From Myoxocephalus aenaeus (taxonomy: Eukaryota; Chordata; Actinopteri; Perciformes; Cottidae), in contig JBAMJR010000002.1 in the NCBI GenBank assembly GCA_038501785.1, positions 1,293,001-1,357,000 of the forward strand: a stretch of DNA of 64,000 nt, read 5' to 3'. Below are positions 1 through 11,860 of the stretch, in pieces. Made by a program: the position numbers and the translations under genes. Numbering within the stretch: position 1 is the first letter of the stretch; every line of letters begins with the position of its first letter. Below the pieces are notes generated by a model. The model was not told where the DNA came from and made no database searches. It saw only the letters and a list, made by a program, of their open reading frames with translations.

Positions 1-1830
1 ACTCATTCCTGCACCTCTATAACTCATTGTTCCACAGGTTACAAGTTTGTCATTATTCCTAAATGCTGAGATATTTTTCTCCAACATTGAGCATCCTCTA
101 TTCAAGTAATTAGAGACAGCCATCTGCTCACGGCATCATTTAGACTCAGCACAGAGGAGTGTATGGCAGGATGTCTGGTTTATCGTGGAGAAGATGAGAA
201 GCATCCACAGTTTGCTGAAGTTGGGGAAAGTAGAAGTTATGTTATAATAGTCCATTGAATATCCCTTTCTTTCTCAACTTTCTTTTAAGTCAGTTGCTTT
301 GAATACATTATTCTTATAAAATCTGAGATTTCTGAGTTTATAGATCTAAATCATGTCATGTGTAGAATCACACATTATTTTTATATTTTTAACATCTTTA
401 ATTCTAGAACTTTTTAAATCCAATGCAGGATTGGTAGCATATCACTTTTTAGTTCACATAACTCATAAATGAGAGTAATTCCAGACACAACGTGGTGAGG
501 TAGCGTCTTTACTTCCTGTTTTTCTTTCGTCATTAAACCATTGCATCGTTTATCTGCGACATGCTAAACATGAAGAAAGGGCTGATGGGCTTTCACGCAT
601 CCCTCTCAAGTCAGCCAACATGAAGTGTGCACTAGTGGTCAGACCAGACCAAGTAAGTCTCCAGCAGCAACATCCCAGAATGTATTGAATTGAGAGAGGG
701 AACATTATATTACTCATGAATTCCACTTGTTATTTATAGGTGGGAGAGCACATCCCCTTCATAGTCCTGCTAAGAAGGAAACTACTAAACCAGACATGGA
801 GAATGTACTCTCCGTGAAAACTTATGGCAGTCATAAAATATCAGACGTTTCTCTGCCTCAAAAAGTTTCACAACAGAATAAGCCTCGTCCAAGTTCTTAA
901 AAAAGAAGACAAAAGTATGCAAACCTAAAACGTTCCTGACGACTTGGCGGCTCGCTCATCGCTCAGGGCCTGAGAACTGGGCGACCTAAAGCAACCGGGT
1001 CAAGGGCCTGCAACACTCAAAGAGATCTCGCACAAGAGAGATGTGAAGTTCACGCATAGGTGAAGACTTTGAGTGAATCGTGACTGACAGGGCAACGTCA
1101 AGTTCCAACACACCTCAGGCCCCGTGTGCAGGGGAACTGTATCCCCTTGTCTCCGGTTGGGACCTGTACATTACTGTAACTCTATCTATCCGGTTGGCAC
1201 TTTAAAGATTCCAAACGTTGAGTATCTTGCGAAAATAAAAAAGGAGTGCGAGTCTCTGCTTGTCGCTCGATGACTAGCAGTCGGCTTTGACGCGTCCCGC
1301 CGACGAGCTCCTCCTCAGGTGTGCTGGTGAAAATGTAATAAATGAAGAAAAAAATACACACTTTACCGAAAGCTTGGACGTCTTAGAATGTTCCCAGGTG
1401 TGAACGCGGCGGCCTGAGATCCTCGTTGACAGCTGCCGAGACAGACGAGGACATCAAAGCGCAGGTGGAGAGTTGGCAACATAGGGGCCGAGCAGGAGGA
1501 AGGGATCGCATCACCTGAGATAAAAGGCCCGGGCGCCGCGCCCACACACCAGCACAAGACCACCGTTATCACCCGGGCCCCAATGTCTCTCACCTGTTAC
1601 ACGCCGACCTTCAAAAGGTCTCGTCTTATCTTTTGTCTACAAAGTTCGGGGTGAGAAGCGACGTGTGCTTTCTGCCAGAGACTGTTGCATGTGCCGATGA
1701 AACCAGAAATAATAGGGCTTGCAGGCTCTCTGAATAATCCGCGAAAGGCTCTCGCTTGATACCTTTGGTTCTCTCTCGCCTGCCTCTCACCTCTACTTTG
1801 TCCCGTGAGCACTTTAATGTTCGGACAAAC
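1..1830. other. Gene-free stretch, nothing recognised
   Basis: I see no convincing exon, RNA gene or mobile element here. The part from about 1300 to 1570 is richer in CpG than its surroundings but carries no supported coding frame or splice pattern. Confidence 0.5.
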
Positions 1831-1833
1831 GGT

Positions 1834-1848
1834 CCCCCCCCCCCCCCC
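1834..1848. repeat. Poly-C homopolymer run
   Basis: There are fifteen consecutive C bases. The length is likely to be unreliable in both the genome and the assembly. Confidence 0.95.
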
Positions 1849-2015
1849 TCCTTGACTAGACAGTGTAGTGGACCAAGATGACGCTCTCACCTCTCCTCCA
1901 TCATTAATCACTCAGAATATTGCCGGAGAAGATAGTTCAATCTCAAAATGTATTAAAGTTAAAACTCCTGGCAGGTTGATGAATTAATAATAATGTTCAC
2001 ATGAAGGTCTATTCA

Positions 2016-2017
<2 letters not shown>

Positions 2018-2097
<80 letters not shown>
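2018..2097. repeat. (GT)n microsatellite, 80 bp
   Basis: This is a pure GT dinucleotide run. The Val/Cys-rich and Thr/His-rich open frames across it come from the repeat and are not genes. Confidence 0.98.
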
Positions 2098-2098
<1 letters not shown>

Positions 2099-2600
2099 GG
2101 GGAGAATCAAGGTCTCCCCGCTGCTATCACTTTGGACTTGTGTGAAGTGTCTGATTAAGATATTACCTTGGGGATATTTAGCGTGGATAATTTTGCGAAT
2201 GTATAACTGGCTGGATGACATCAAACACGGGTTACTCAAACTGTATTTTTAGAGTGTTTCAAGTGTAATCTTCATGTGTTTGGAAGAATTCTGCTGTGTT
2301 TCAGTGGATCTTGTCCTCCTGCCCTGGAAAAGTTCAAGCAGGGTCAGGTCGCTGCAGAAGGGAGTTTTCATGTTGTAGTGTTTGAGCCATCTGGCGCTGT
2401 TTTTCATCGGCTCCTTATTACTTCCGCCAAAGAGGTTACAGTATGTTTGCGGCTGGGTTTGTTTGTGTGTTTGTCAGCAGGATGTGGAATGAAATACTGC
2501 TCCAACTTACATGAAGCTTGTTGGAAGGGTGTAACGTGGACCAAAGAAGAACCCAAAACAGTTTGGAGCGTATCTGAATCATTGGGCCAGGGTGGCCTTC
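2098..2600. other. Gene-free stretch, nothing recognised
   Basis: A 148-codon open frame crosses this stretch, but it has no recognisable motif and no homologue that I know. I regard it as chance. Confidence 0.4.
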
Positions 2601-2611
2601 ACACGGCTCTC

Positions 2612-2761
2612 ATGCTAACCATGCTAACAGCGCTAAAAACACCGCTAACAACACCGCTAACAAACACCGCTAACAACAGTGTTAACCCGGCAGGTACCGG
2701 AGGCTGGGTGCTATGCTTCTGAAGGGAGTGACTCACATGCACTCACATGCACTCACATGCA
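2612..2761. repeat. Short tandem repeats built on GCTAAC and ACTCACATGC
   Basis: Positions 2612-2690 contain seven loosely spaced GCTAAC/GCTAAA units (ATGCTAACC, then CCGCTAACAACA types). Positions 2731-2761 contain three copies of the 10-mer ACTCACATGC. The GCTAAC core recurs in several larger arrays elsewhere in the window. Confidence 0.8.
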
Positions 2762-3660
2762 CAGGCAGCCGGCCTGGTTACCAACACAGAGAAGCTTGGA
2801 TAACAACACACAGAGGGGGAGTGACTTCATTCTCTGCTCAAGTAGACCTTACTTCTTTATATCCTTCTATAGCAGATAGTTGTCTGCTACTAAATGAATG
2901 CTCTGATTGTCAAATATAGACCCTTTGCAAGAGTGTGAGGCCTTTGGTGTCTGCGCCCTCCGAGTGCACTTCCAGTTACAAGATGTTCTATATTTTGAGA
3001 CTGATGTTAACAGTTAATAATTGTCGATCAGTTAACCACTGAAAACATTTTTGACTGGTTAAGCATGGCGGTCTCCAGCTTAATTTACGGTCCAGATGTT
3101 AATTCAACATGGGCCCCGAAGCCTCCTTTCCTTTCCATTGTGTAGCGATTGAGCGCCGCAGACGGGACGCTGTGTTGCTCTCAGAGCATTAAAGAGTAGT
3201 CCTGAGAGACAGATGAGGATTTGGGGATGGCTGTAGCTCAGGGGGATCATTTCTATTAAAAACGTTTCAATTTAGAATGCATGCATCATCTAATTGCTCC
3301 GCTGATCTGAGAGAGCGCTGATCAAACTGTTTAGAACCAATATGATCGATGGCCAATCGATCGGAGCACCTGTGACCTGATGCAGCAATAAAATAAAAGA
3401 CCTTTAGAACACAAAACATAAAATTGGATTCATATAGTGCTTTAAAATGCGGCAGCAAAGCTAACTGGGCCAATGGAGCGCTGGAGTAAAAGGAACGTGC
3501 CTCTTATTATTTTAGTTACCGGCTGATGGGTGTTGGGCTATCACAAGAAAAAGTTCACGAAAGGGACATCCCAAGTTTTTAACATGGACTGAACAATTTT
3601 ACTTCAAGTTTGGGTGAACAAATTATTTTGATCATTTTTTTTGTATTTGAAGAAAGTCGT
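2762..3660. other. Gene-free stretch
   Basis: No gene is seen. The one small structure is an inverted repeat at 3344-3362, where GATCGAT and ATCGATC are separated by 5 bp. Confidence 0.4.
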
Positions 3661-3689
3661 AAAACATTTAAATCAACACAACAACGGTG

Positions 3690-3870
3690 GCTCTGCAAGG
3701 CTATAATTATGCACAGTGATGCTATGAGCTAAATGCTAGCATCCGCATGCTAACATGTTCATAATGACAGCTGATGTAGGCTATAGCGATAACCATGTTC
3801 ACCATCTAATTTTGCTGTTAGCATGCTAACATTGCGTTGTTAGCGCTCAACACAAAGTAACAGAGGAGGG
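3690..3870. repeat. Fragment of a dispersed percomorph repeat with GCTAGC/GCATGCTAAC motifs
   Basis: The text has a phrase order I recognise as a high-copy repeat in spiny-rayed fish: ATGAGCTAAATGCTAGCAT, then GCATGCTAACATG, then CATGTTCACCATCTAATTTT, then GTTAGCATGCTAACATTG, then an AACACAAAGTA-type motif. The family name is not known to me. This is recognition from memory, not a database match. Confidence 0.6.
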
Positions 3871-4243
3871 TTCATTTGTGAGTAAACTTATGAGCGGCCA
3901 TTTGATTTATTATATAGCTTTATCTAGCGCACCAGAACGCGTGCCTTCTCTTTTCTTTCTCACTGATCTCTGGCTGGAAAAAAAGACTGAACTGCCGAGA
4001 ACTGAGCGAGGGCTCTAACAGGATATGAAGTGCCCAGCTGAAGTGCATCAACAGGGACGCCCTGCACAGTAAAGTGGTTGCCCTTCAACTTTGTGTCTCT
4101 CACATTTTCCACAAACTGGCGCAGCAGCGATGGCCGCCCGCCTCCGTGATGAGCGGACGGAGGGATCCCGCCTCACAACGCCGCTCATCAGCAGGAGCAG
4201 GAGACGCAGGGTGTGTCAGCTAAACGGTGGGTGACCGGCCGTA

Positions 4244-4349
4244 ATGATGCTGCTCTCTGTAGCTCTGCGTGCGGCTAGGGCCCCCAGCTGCTCCGGCCTG
4301 TCTCAGCATTTCTTCTCCATCTGTGGGAGGCGGCACGGCCCGCCGGGTT
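4244..4349 (+). other. Candidate first coding exon with a mitochondrial-presequence-like peptide (speculative)
   Basis: Two adjacent ATGs (4244, 4247) open a frame of 35 codons plus one base that runs to a GTAAGA donor-like site, with GT at 4350-4351. The peptide begins MMLLSVALRAARAP. It has four Arg and no Asp or Glu in 35 residues, with hydrophobic and small residues between. This composition is typical of mitochondrial targeting sequences. The upstream 4080-4240 is GC-rich, as expected for a leader. No partner exon was found and I cannot name a protein with this start. Chance occurrence in a GC-rich segment is a serious alternative. Confidence 0.25.
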
Positions 4350-4800
4350 GTAAGAGTGAGTTGGCATGGAGGAGGAAAGGAATGAAGCAGAGAAGCAGAG
4401 ACGGAGAACTGTTTACGTCCAAGACGAGATCTGTTAAGAACCAATCTTTCTGCACATGCTTTTCGAGTACAGCAGTGGTTTGTTTCCTTCTTTCTCCCAG
4501 TTAGCATCCTAAAAAGCTAGCCAAAAGCTACTTGTCGTACCAGTAAGGCTGTTTCAGCAAAACCACTGAGTGTGTTGAACTGTGGCTTTAATCATAGACA
4601 TAAAAGAGGAGTAGAATGGACATTCAAATTCAAATCACTGAAGCAGGATTCTCAGAGTTTTTGTTTTTGTTACCGACGTATTGGACCAACTTCCATAGAA
4701 ATTAACCCGACTCTCCAAGTCACTGACTCACTGAGCGAAGGTTTTGCACTAAACCGTGCAGTGGAGGAGTAAAGTTATGAGCCGGAGAGAGTAAATGAGT

Positions 4801-4935
4801 GAAATAAAGGGATAGTTTGTGTTTTGAAGTGAGGTTGTATGAGATACTCCTCCATGGTGGCTCAGCTAACCATGCAAACAGCGCTAACAACACCGATAGC
4901 ACACTTGTTCCTCCATTTAGAATATTTTCCGTCAT
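4801..4935. repeat. Fragment of a dispersed percomorph repeat (GGGATAGTTTG type)
   Basis: The sequence AAAGGGATAGTTTGTGTTTTG, followed by GAAGTGAGGTTGTATGAGA and then ATACTCCTCCATGG, matches from memory the start of a repeat that is very abundant in percomorph genomes. It grades into GCTAACA-type units at 4865-4895. The family name is uncertain. Confidence 0.6.
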
Positions 4936-5972
4936 GGAACTGAACTGACTGAACCTGATGTCTACTGTTTTTGTATTGAGGCATTGAAGAGAGACTTTCT
5001 GTTCAGTTTCCCGTCCTCAGCAGTAACAGTACAACAACAACAATGGCTGTTTTCTTTTCTAGCAGTGAAATGAGCTTTGGAAACAGTTCATGTGATGTTC
5101 CTCCTCCTCTTCTATTAAAGTTACAGAGTCTCACTGAACAAGAACTTCTCTGAGTCTTGGCTCTGGGGAAAAAAGTTGTACCTTAATGGTATAAACTGGA
5201 TTGTTTTAGACATTGAACATGTCATGCAGTCCAATCCAACAAAAACAATAGAATAATTAGGTAAAAACCTGTTTAAAATGCAAAAGGACAATAGAATAAT
5301 AAAAGCAAAAAACAAGGCAATCCTGCATTAAAAGCCACAGAATAAAGACGCATTCTCCAAATGGAACAGCCGGCACGTTTTATTTCTTTACAAAAGTCTG
5401 AGCCATAATGCACATTTCAATAATATTACAGGCGTTGTCTGAGCCAGAGCGTTTGTCAATGATGTTTGCACTGCAGAGAGAAGCGATGGGAGACTCACTG
5501 CTGTTCTACGAAAGCTGACAGCTTTCAAAAAGCAGTGGATATTTCCTCCTTTCAGCCAGAGAGCTCATAAAGCTGCTCCGCCTGCTGCAGGCTTCACATG
5601 ACTCTCTCCTCTGTAATAAGATCTGTACTAATCCCTCAAAATGAAAGAACAGAAATTATGTGTATTTTAATAATTGATCTAATAAACACATTGAAAATGG
5701 TTAGTAGAAGGTGACACATCACATAAGTAACTGTCTTGTCATCGTTCCTATCCTGCTGGTGACTATTTCAGTGATTTATCCATGCAATTAATTTGTATCA
5801 GTAAAACAAGCTTTTCATTGTTTTCAGCTTGTATAACTTAAAAAAAAGAAGTTATTTTTATTAAAAAAAAATCAGAGTAACGGTAAAAATAGATCAAAAT
5901 CAACACATGCAAACTTGTGTTTACACAATTGCTGCTTTCACAGGAGCACACACTCGGACCATGTCATTTCCT

Positions 5973-6017
<45 letters not shown>

Positions 6018-7660
6018 CAGATCGGAGGTTAGTAAATTGTTTATCAGAGTACAAAAAGCGCAAAATGCTCCACAGAACTTAGGACTCAGTGAAGCGTAAC
6101 AATAATGCATGAAAATCTGCAAGAAGCCGTGAGAGCGGAGGATAAAACGGGAGCTTGTAAAGAAAAGCCGACGGCCTGAAGAAACCAAAATAGGCGGCTT
6201 GTGGAGAGCCTCGTGCAGCCCGGCAATAAACAAAATTACAGATCAGCTTGGCTTCGTTCCACATTTTCTGGAACCGCAGAAGCTGATTTCCTGTTTACCT
6301 AGATGAGAAGATGGGGGAGGGCGGAGAAGTAATTTGAATCCATATTTCGTGAGCTTCTTTCCTGCCTTGACGTCCGCGTGGTGACACACACACACGGCCG
6401 GTCACATGCCTCATTAGCGTGTCACGCGGGGTCAGGGGTCACGGCGTGTGCGTGCTGAGTGTGCGACGGCGGCGGCGTGTGATGTATGGCTGGATGTTTG
6501 TGGACATTTTTTAGCGCTGACTTTCAAGGTTTATTGCGAGAATGTGAAGACAGGAAGAGCCGCGGGGCGCGTTCTCATGGCTCCCCTGATGAGCCTCGCT
6601 GTGAGTCAGATGGAGAGTGATGGGAACAAAGGGGGAGACGTTGTCAGGAGTCAGAGTGAAAGGAAATACAGCGAGCAGGAGATAGGAGCGCAGATAGAAA
6701 ACACTGCACTTAAGCACAACCAGATGAAAAGCCAATCAGAGCAGACCTGAACCTGTTGAACGAGGTCAAGGCGGCGATAACAACACTTTTCAGCACAGGT
6801 CCTCCACAACAATGGGGTATCCATACAGTAACAGGACAGCCATTCACTTCACTTCATACTTGTCCTTGTTGCCGAATGAAATGATTATGTCAAACATCTT
6901 TAAACATTCTGATTCTGAAGTAAAAGTCTTGCAAACTGCCACCTCGAGCTTGTCTTGAGAGAAAGGGAAAGCGACTTAAATCATCTCAATAACTCAAAAA
7001 CGTTTTCTTTATTGGACTTTTCCCACCCTGACAGGTCGGGGGTGTCGTGCATGTACATGTTCCAAAGGCATACATCGTACGCGTGAAACCTCTATTAATT
7101 TGTACTGCGCACCACAATATTCTGTAAATTGCAACCTTGGCGCTCGTGTAAAAATAATCTGCCCGGGCAAAGTTAGAGTTAATTACAGCGCGCACATGGC
7201 AGGACCTCACAGAGCGGCTCTTGTTGTGTGACAGAGGTTTACGTAATCAGTCAGAAATGCAAAAGGTGAGCTTCCCTCAGGCGGAGTCTTCGACAGCTTC
7301 AACTCTCACTGCTATCAAAATACAGCAGCCGGGCCGACGGCTAAACACACGGCAGAGCCGCCCAGACTCCTGCGTGAAACTTTATACAATAGCCAATAAA
7401 TTGTGAACCTAAGCCTTGGCCTTAAAACCTTAACGCATTAAATGTAAAACGACCTCACTTGTCAGGAAACACCCTTTTAGCGCTGGAGGGAGGGAGCGGG
7501 TGGGTGGGAGGCTTGTTGAAGTCAATCAAATGGACTTGCCAAGGATTAGGCCTTTCCATGAGGACTACTTAGTGTTCATTATAAGTGGGTCAATCCATCT
7601 GAAGCTGTGTGTGAATGCCCAGTTCAGCTAACTGTGGACCACAACTTCATTTGTCCCAAA
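4936..7660. other. Gene-poor stretch with one microsatellite
   Basis: I see no gene. The only clear feature is the GT run at 5975-6016. A CpG-richer patch at about 6370-6600 has an open frame of 100 codons without recognisable motifs. Confidence 0.4.
5975..6016. repeat. (TG)n microsatellite
   Basis: This is a pure TG dinucleotide run of about 42 bp. Confidence 0.97.
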
Positions 7661-7663
7661 CGA

Positions 7664-8000
7664 TCTATTCTTTTAGCTATTTATTTCAACAAATTACCAA
7701 TTTTAGCAATTTATTTCAACCAATTACCCATTATTTGAGTTATTTATATCAACCATTTGCACATTATTTTAGCTATTTATTTAAACCATTTACCTATTCT
7801 TTTAGCTATTTATTTAAACCAATTACCCATTATTGTAGCTATATATATATATAAACCATTTACTCTTTATTTTAGCTATTTATTTCCACCATGTACCCAT
7901 TATTTTCACTTATTATTACAACAACTAATCCAATAATTTAGCCATTTAATTTAACCATTTGCCCATTATTCTTTAGCTAATTATTGTACCCATTAGTTTT
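7664..8000. repeat. Degenerate AT-rich minisatellite, unit about 33-36 bp
   Basis: About nine diverged copies of a unit resembling TTTTAGCTATTTATTT then AAACCATTTACCCATTA follow one another. Divergence and small indels indicate an old array. The open frame through it (Tyr/Ser/Phe-rich, repeating every unit) is a by-product. Confidence 0.85.
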
Positions 8001-8039
8001 ACCTGCTTATTACTCTTTATTTATTACGTTTCGCTTGCT

Positions 8040-9570
8040 AACACGTGAAAGCATCTGACTTTGAGGCGTTAAACAGACTCAGACAGAAGGTGTGTCCTGT
8101 CAGCCTGTAGGTAGATTACCATTTATCATGACAGAATGCTTAAGATGCAGGATGTAATCTTGTTTGGATGTTTTTCTCCGAAATCCAAATTTAATCAAAT
8201 CATGAATTCTGTTTTTTTTATTCGTTTAGCTGGTCCACCGCCTCCCTCATGGTTTAGCACTTCCCTCACTAATCTATCCACCAACTGAGTAAACTGAATC
8301 CGACTCTCAGCCTCGCCCTGTGGGAAGATCAGCGAGCATCAAGTCGCTTCACGCCACATGTTCCGTGAACTCGACACCATTGATTGCTTTATTAGACACA
8401 GCCGTCGCTGAAGACTTTATGGGAGTGGTGCAGTTGTACTTTGCCACAGGGCAACGTTCACTGTGTGAACAGCAACATTAAATCAGCTGCCCGCTCGTCC
8501 TCTCTGCAGTTAACAGGGTTGGAGTGTGACAAATTCCATGTCGCGTAATTACATCAATCTGATTACAAATGATGCTAATCCTTTTACAAAAGAGGGCTAC
8601 TTGAGTAAAATGGGGTCACTTTACGACACATTTGAAGAGCTGAAGGCGTGTTGATTGAGACGTTTAAAGGTTGCAAAAATGTACAAGACCTTTCAGATCA
8701 TAATCTGACAATGTGGAAATAGTGATGGACATTTTTCTTTTCAATCGATACCTGCTCCTGAGCTGGAGCGATCCAATATTTGTGGGAATATTTCCGCAGG
8801 TAGCAGCGATGAGAGTGACCTTGCCCCGTTTCAGCCGTGCAGCTGCTCAGGCAGTCGGGCTTTCCTCCGTGTGCCACAGCGGCAGCTGAGGAGCCATTTT
8901 GGGGCCTGATGCATTCAACAGCTGGTGGTGCCAAGCCCAGGTTGGGCGTTGGAGGAGGAGGAGGAGGAGGGAGGGGAGGAAGGGGAGAAGCGAGGTCGTC
9001 TGTCTACTGGGCCGTGGAAACGGGGGACACGGAGCGTATCGGGCGGCGGGCGCTCAGCCAAAAGGCAAAGCGGTGTGTGCGGGCCCACGCTGACCTGATA
9101 TCACACTCAGACTGCAGCTAGAAGCGCCCCATCACACTCACACTACTGTAATGCATAGCAGAAGAGCACTGCGTGTAACTCGGCCACATGCCGCATGTTT
9201 TAGGAAGGAGACGACGAGCCGGCTTCGGTTGTGAGAAAACAGAAAAATGATCCTCAGCATCGTCAGGTGATGGAAGACTCTGGACATGAGAGGGAACGGC
9301 TGTCTTGAGATACCTCTTCATGGCGATGACGATACTCGTCCAGATGTTCTGTTGGGAGTGCTGCGGTGTGCACAGAGCATCGGTTTGGTTAAACTGGAGG
9401 AGAGCGTATACGCCACATGAAGACGAGGTTTCCTGTATAGTTGTTTTTCTCACATGTAAATCATCCGGCGTCTCTGAGCCCACTCTCAGGGTGGAATTCC
9501 ACTGTGACTTTATGTTTGTCTGCGGTGTGTGTTTGAGATTCCATCTCCTCACACATCATGTGCTCTGTGT
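8040..9570. other. Gene-free stretch
   Basis: No gene was recognised. There is a short GGA-rich purine tract at 8950-8988 and a CpG-richer segment to about 9060, but no supported exon. Confidence 0.4.
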
Positions 9571-9574
9571 ACTC

Positions 9575-9577
<3 letters not shown>

Positions 9578-9628
<51 letters not shown>
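9578..9628. repeat. (TG)n microsatellite
   Basis: This is a pure TG run of 51 bp. Confidence 0.97.
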
Positions 9629-9630
<2 letters not shown>

Positions 9631-11492
9631 TAGAGTCTGCAGAGATGACAAGACAGCTGAACAAATGAAGAAAGAGATCAACATTTGGACAGGACGCACC
9701 AGGTGGATGGAGAGTATCCAGACGGCGCTGAGACCCTGTGAGACATTGATACAGTTTGATGGATATCTCTCACTATCTTGCAATTAAGAGTTGAGAGGAA
9801 AATGTAGGTCTAATACATCTGTTTCCTTTTATGTCGATATATATTTCAATCCAATGCACATGCATGCTGTGGTTGTTATCCGGGGCCAAGCCCAATCAAT
9901 AATCAAGCCGATAATGACGCTGCACAAACCAACCCCAAACAAAAATGGGGCACAAATAAATATCAGTGATATATGCAGTGGATTAGCTTCTGCTAAGCAG
10001 CTACATATATATGTGTCATGCTCCCTGCTAAAATAAAGAAATCCCTCTCTCTTACTTACTTACTTTTCTACTTTTAGGCCATCATTGTCATTGGCGGTGA
10101 AGTCTGTCAGTGTTGTGTTGTTCATTGTGTAAACATGACATCTCTCACACGTCTGTCCCTCTTGATAGAGGGATCCTCCTCTGTTAGCACAATTATGACC
10201 AAGCCTTAAAAGGTGAATCTAAGAAAATTATGTCAAATCGAGAAAATCGACTGAAAATGACCTCCAGTGTTCAGTGAGTTAATATGATGCCAACTGGAAA
10301 AAAAACACATTGCATTATCAATATCAGGTCAACCTGGACGATCTTTTGTTGGGCTACCCATCTACTATCAAAGACTGGTTCCATATCTAGAATCAATGGG
10401 TTGGTTTTCCTTTAGGTCCGTGGAGAGACTTGTGAAGGAGCTTCAGATCCAGAAAGAGATATGTGATAAAAGAATGGGGGATTAGTGGGATTCCAGTCTA
10501 TCACTATCATGTAAAAGAGAGGAAGAACCGTCTGATGTTACACAGATGTGTATTAAAGCGCAGAGATCATCAGGGACCTTTATGCTAAAGATGAAGAACA
10601 ACTTAAAAGAATACACAAAGCCAACATGTGAAGGAGAGCCGGTGGTTCTCTCATCATCTACATCAGACGACTACAAACTCAACGCTGGACAGAGTTGTGC
10701 AATATAAACTTATATCAGAATTTACATAACACAATAATTCCATGCACGACAAGTAATATAATAAGTCAGGGTGCTCATTACATGCGTACATCTATTTTCA
10801 ACGGAGGTTTACTTAGTTTTTAAGTTTACTTATGTAACAAAACTACTTGGCTAGGTTTAGAAACAGATAGCGGTTTGGGTTAAAATTAGTATGTGCCATT
10901 ATCTTTCGTTAATAAACCTTTAAACACCATGGAACCAGTTTTGGCTCTAGACCTTTTTTTGATTTTTCCTGTGTTTGAGTCGTCGTAGGAACCCCAAATT
11001 AATTCCAATACTTGTGTTTATTGTATGTATTTGTTCACTTTTAAAAGATATTTTGATCATAACTATGAACAAACAGCACGATATGAGCACCCACATACTA
11101 ATAAGACACCTTTTTGGAAAGAGTAGGACAAAAGTAATCGGAATCTGCAACAAAAAATCATAATAGAACACAGCATTTGGGTGTTCAAAGGAGTTTCAGT
11201 CAAAAAACTGTGTCGTTCGGTTCAAAAATTGAGTTTACGTAAATACTTAAACTTAACGGTTACTTTAATGATGTTTCACACCAGATGTCTCTTCTCACAA
11301 GGGTTGCGGTATTGTAGCAATTTAAATGAAGTTAAACAACGATGTGGTTCCGGAGATAATATGTTGTTGTTTTTTGTCTGATAATAGGCGCAGGGGGATT
11401 TTCCCACACTGTTTTTAAAACTACAAAACATGACAAAACTAAGATAAAATAAGTAATGTGTTGACTGGGTTTCACACGGGACACAAACAGTG

Positions 11493-11540
11493 GACTCCTG
11501 GGTGAAAGTCCTGTTTGTTTGACCCATCCATCCTCCTATG
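11493..11540 (+). repeat. Dispersed repeat, copy 1 (partner at 57930-57975)
   Basis: The core CTCCTGGGTGAAAGTCCTG followed by TTTGTTTG and then CCCA..ATCCTCC is shared, same strand, with 57930-57975. The two copies sit in unrelated flanks. I recognise the core as common in teleost genomes but cannot name the family. Confidence 0.65.
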
Positions 11541-11827
11541 AGGGCTTACACTCACTTGTAACACTGCTTGACAGGTACACTGGAGTTTGTTGAAAGCATG
11601 CAGACAGTAAAAAAAGCCTCGTGGGTCAGTATCAGACGCTGAGGGGAACTGCAGTACTTGACAAGTTAGGACTGAGATCAGGTTGGTTTTATTATAGTTC
11701 CTTTCGAATGTGGTTTGAATTAGAAAGATGAGAAGATCTAAATGCAATAGATAAGAGGAAAATAATGAGTGCAGGAGAAGCCAGTCAGAGTCACGGTATG
11801 CTCCCCATCCAATCAGTAACAATGGCC

Positions 11828-11860
11828 TCATGCAAATACTGTGTCCATGTATTTGCATGA
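11828..11860. promoter_or_regulatory. Inverted pair of POU octamers (12-bp arms, 9-bp spacer)
   Basis: TCATGCAAATAC and its exact reverse complement GTATTTGCATGA flank a 9-bp spacer. Each arm contains ATGCAAAT, the octamer recognised by POU-domain (Oct) factors. A second such palindrome lies at 17231-17253. Regulatory activity is inferred only from the motif. Confidence 0.4.
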
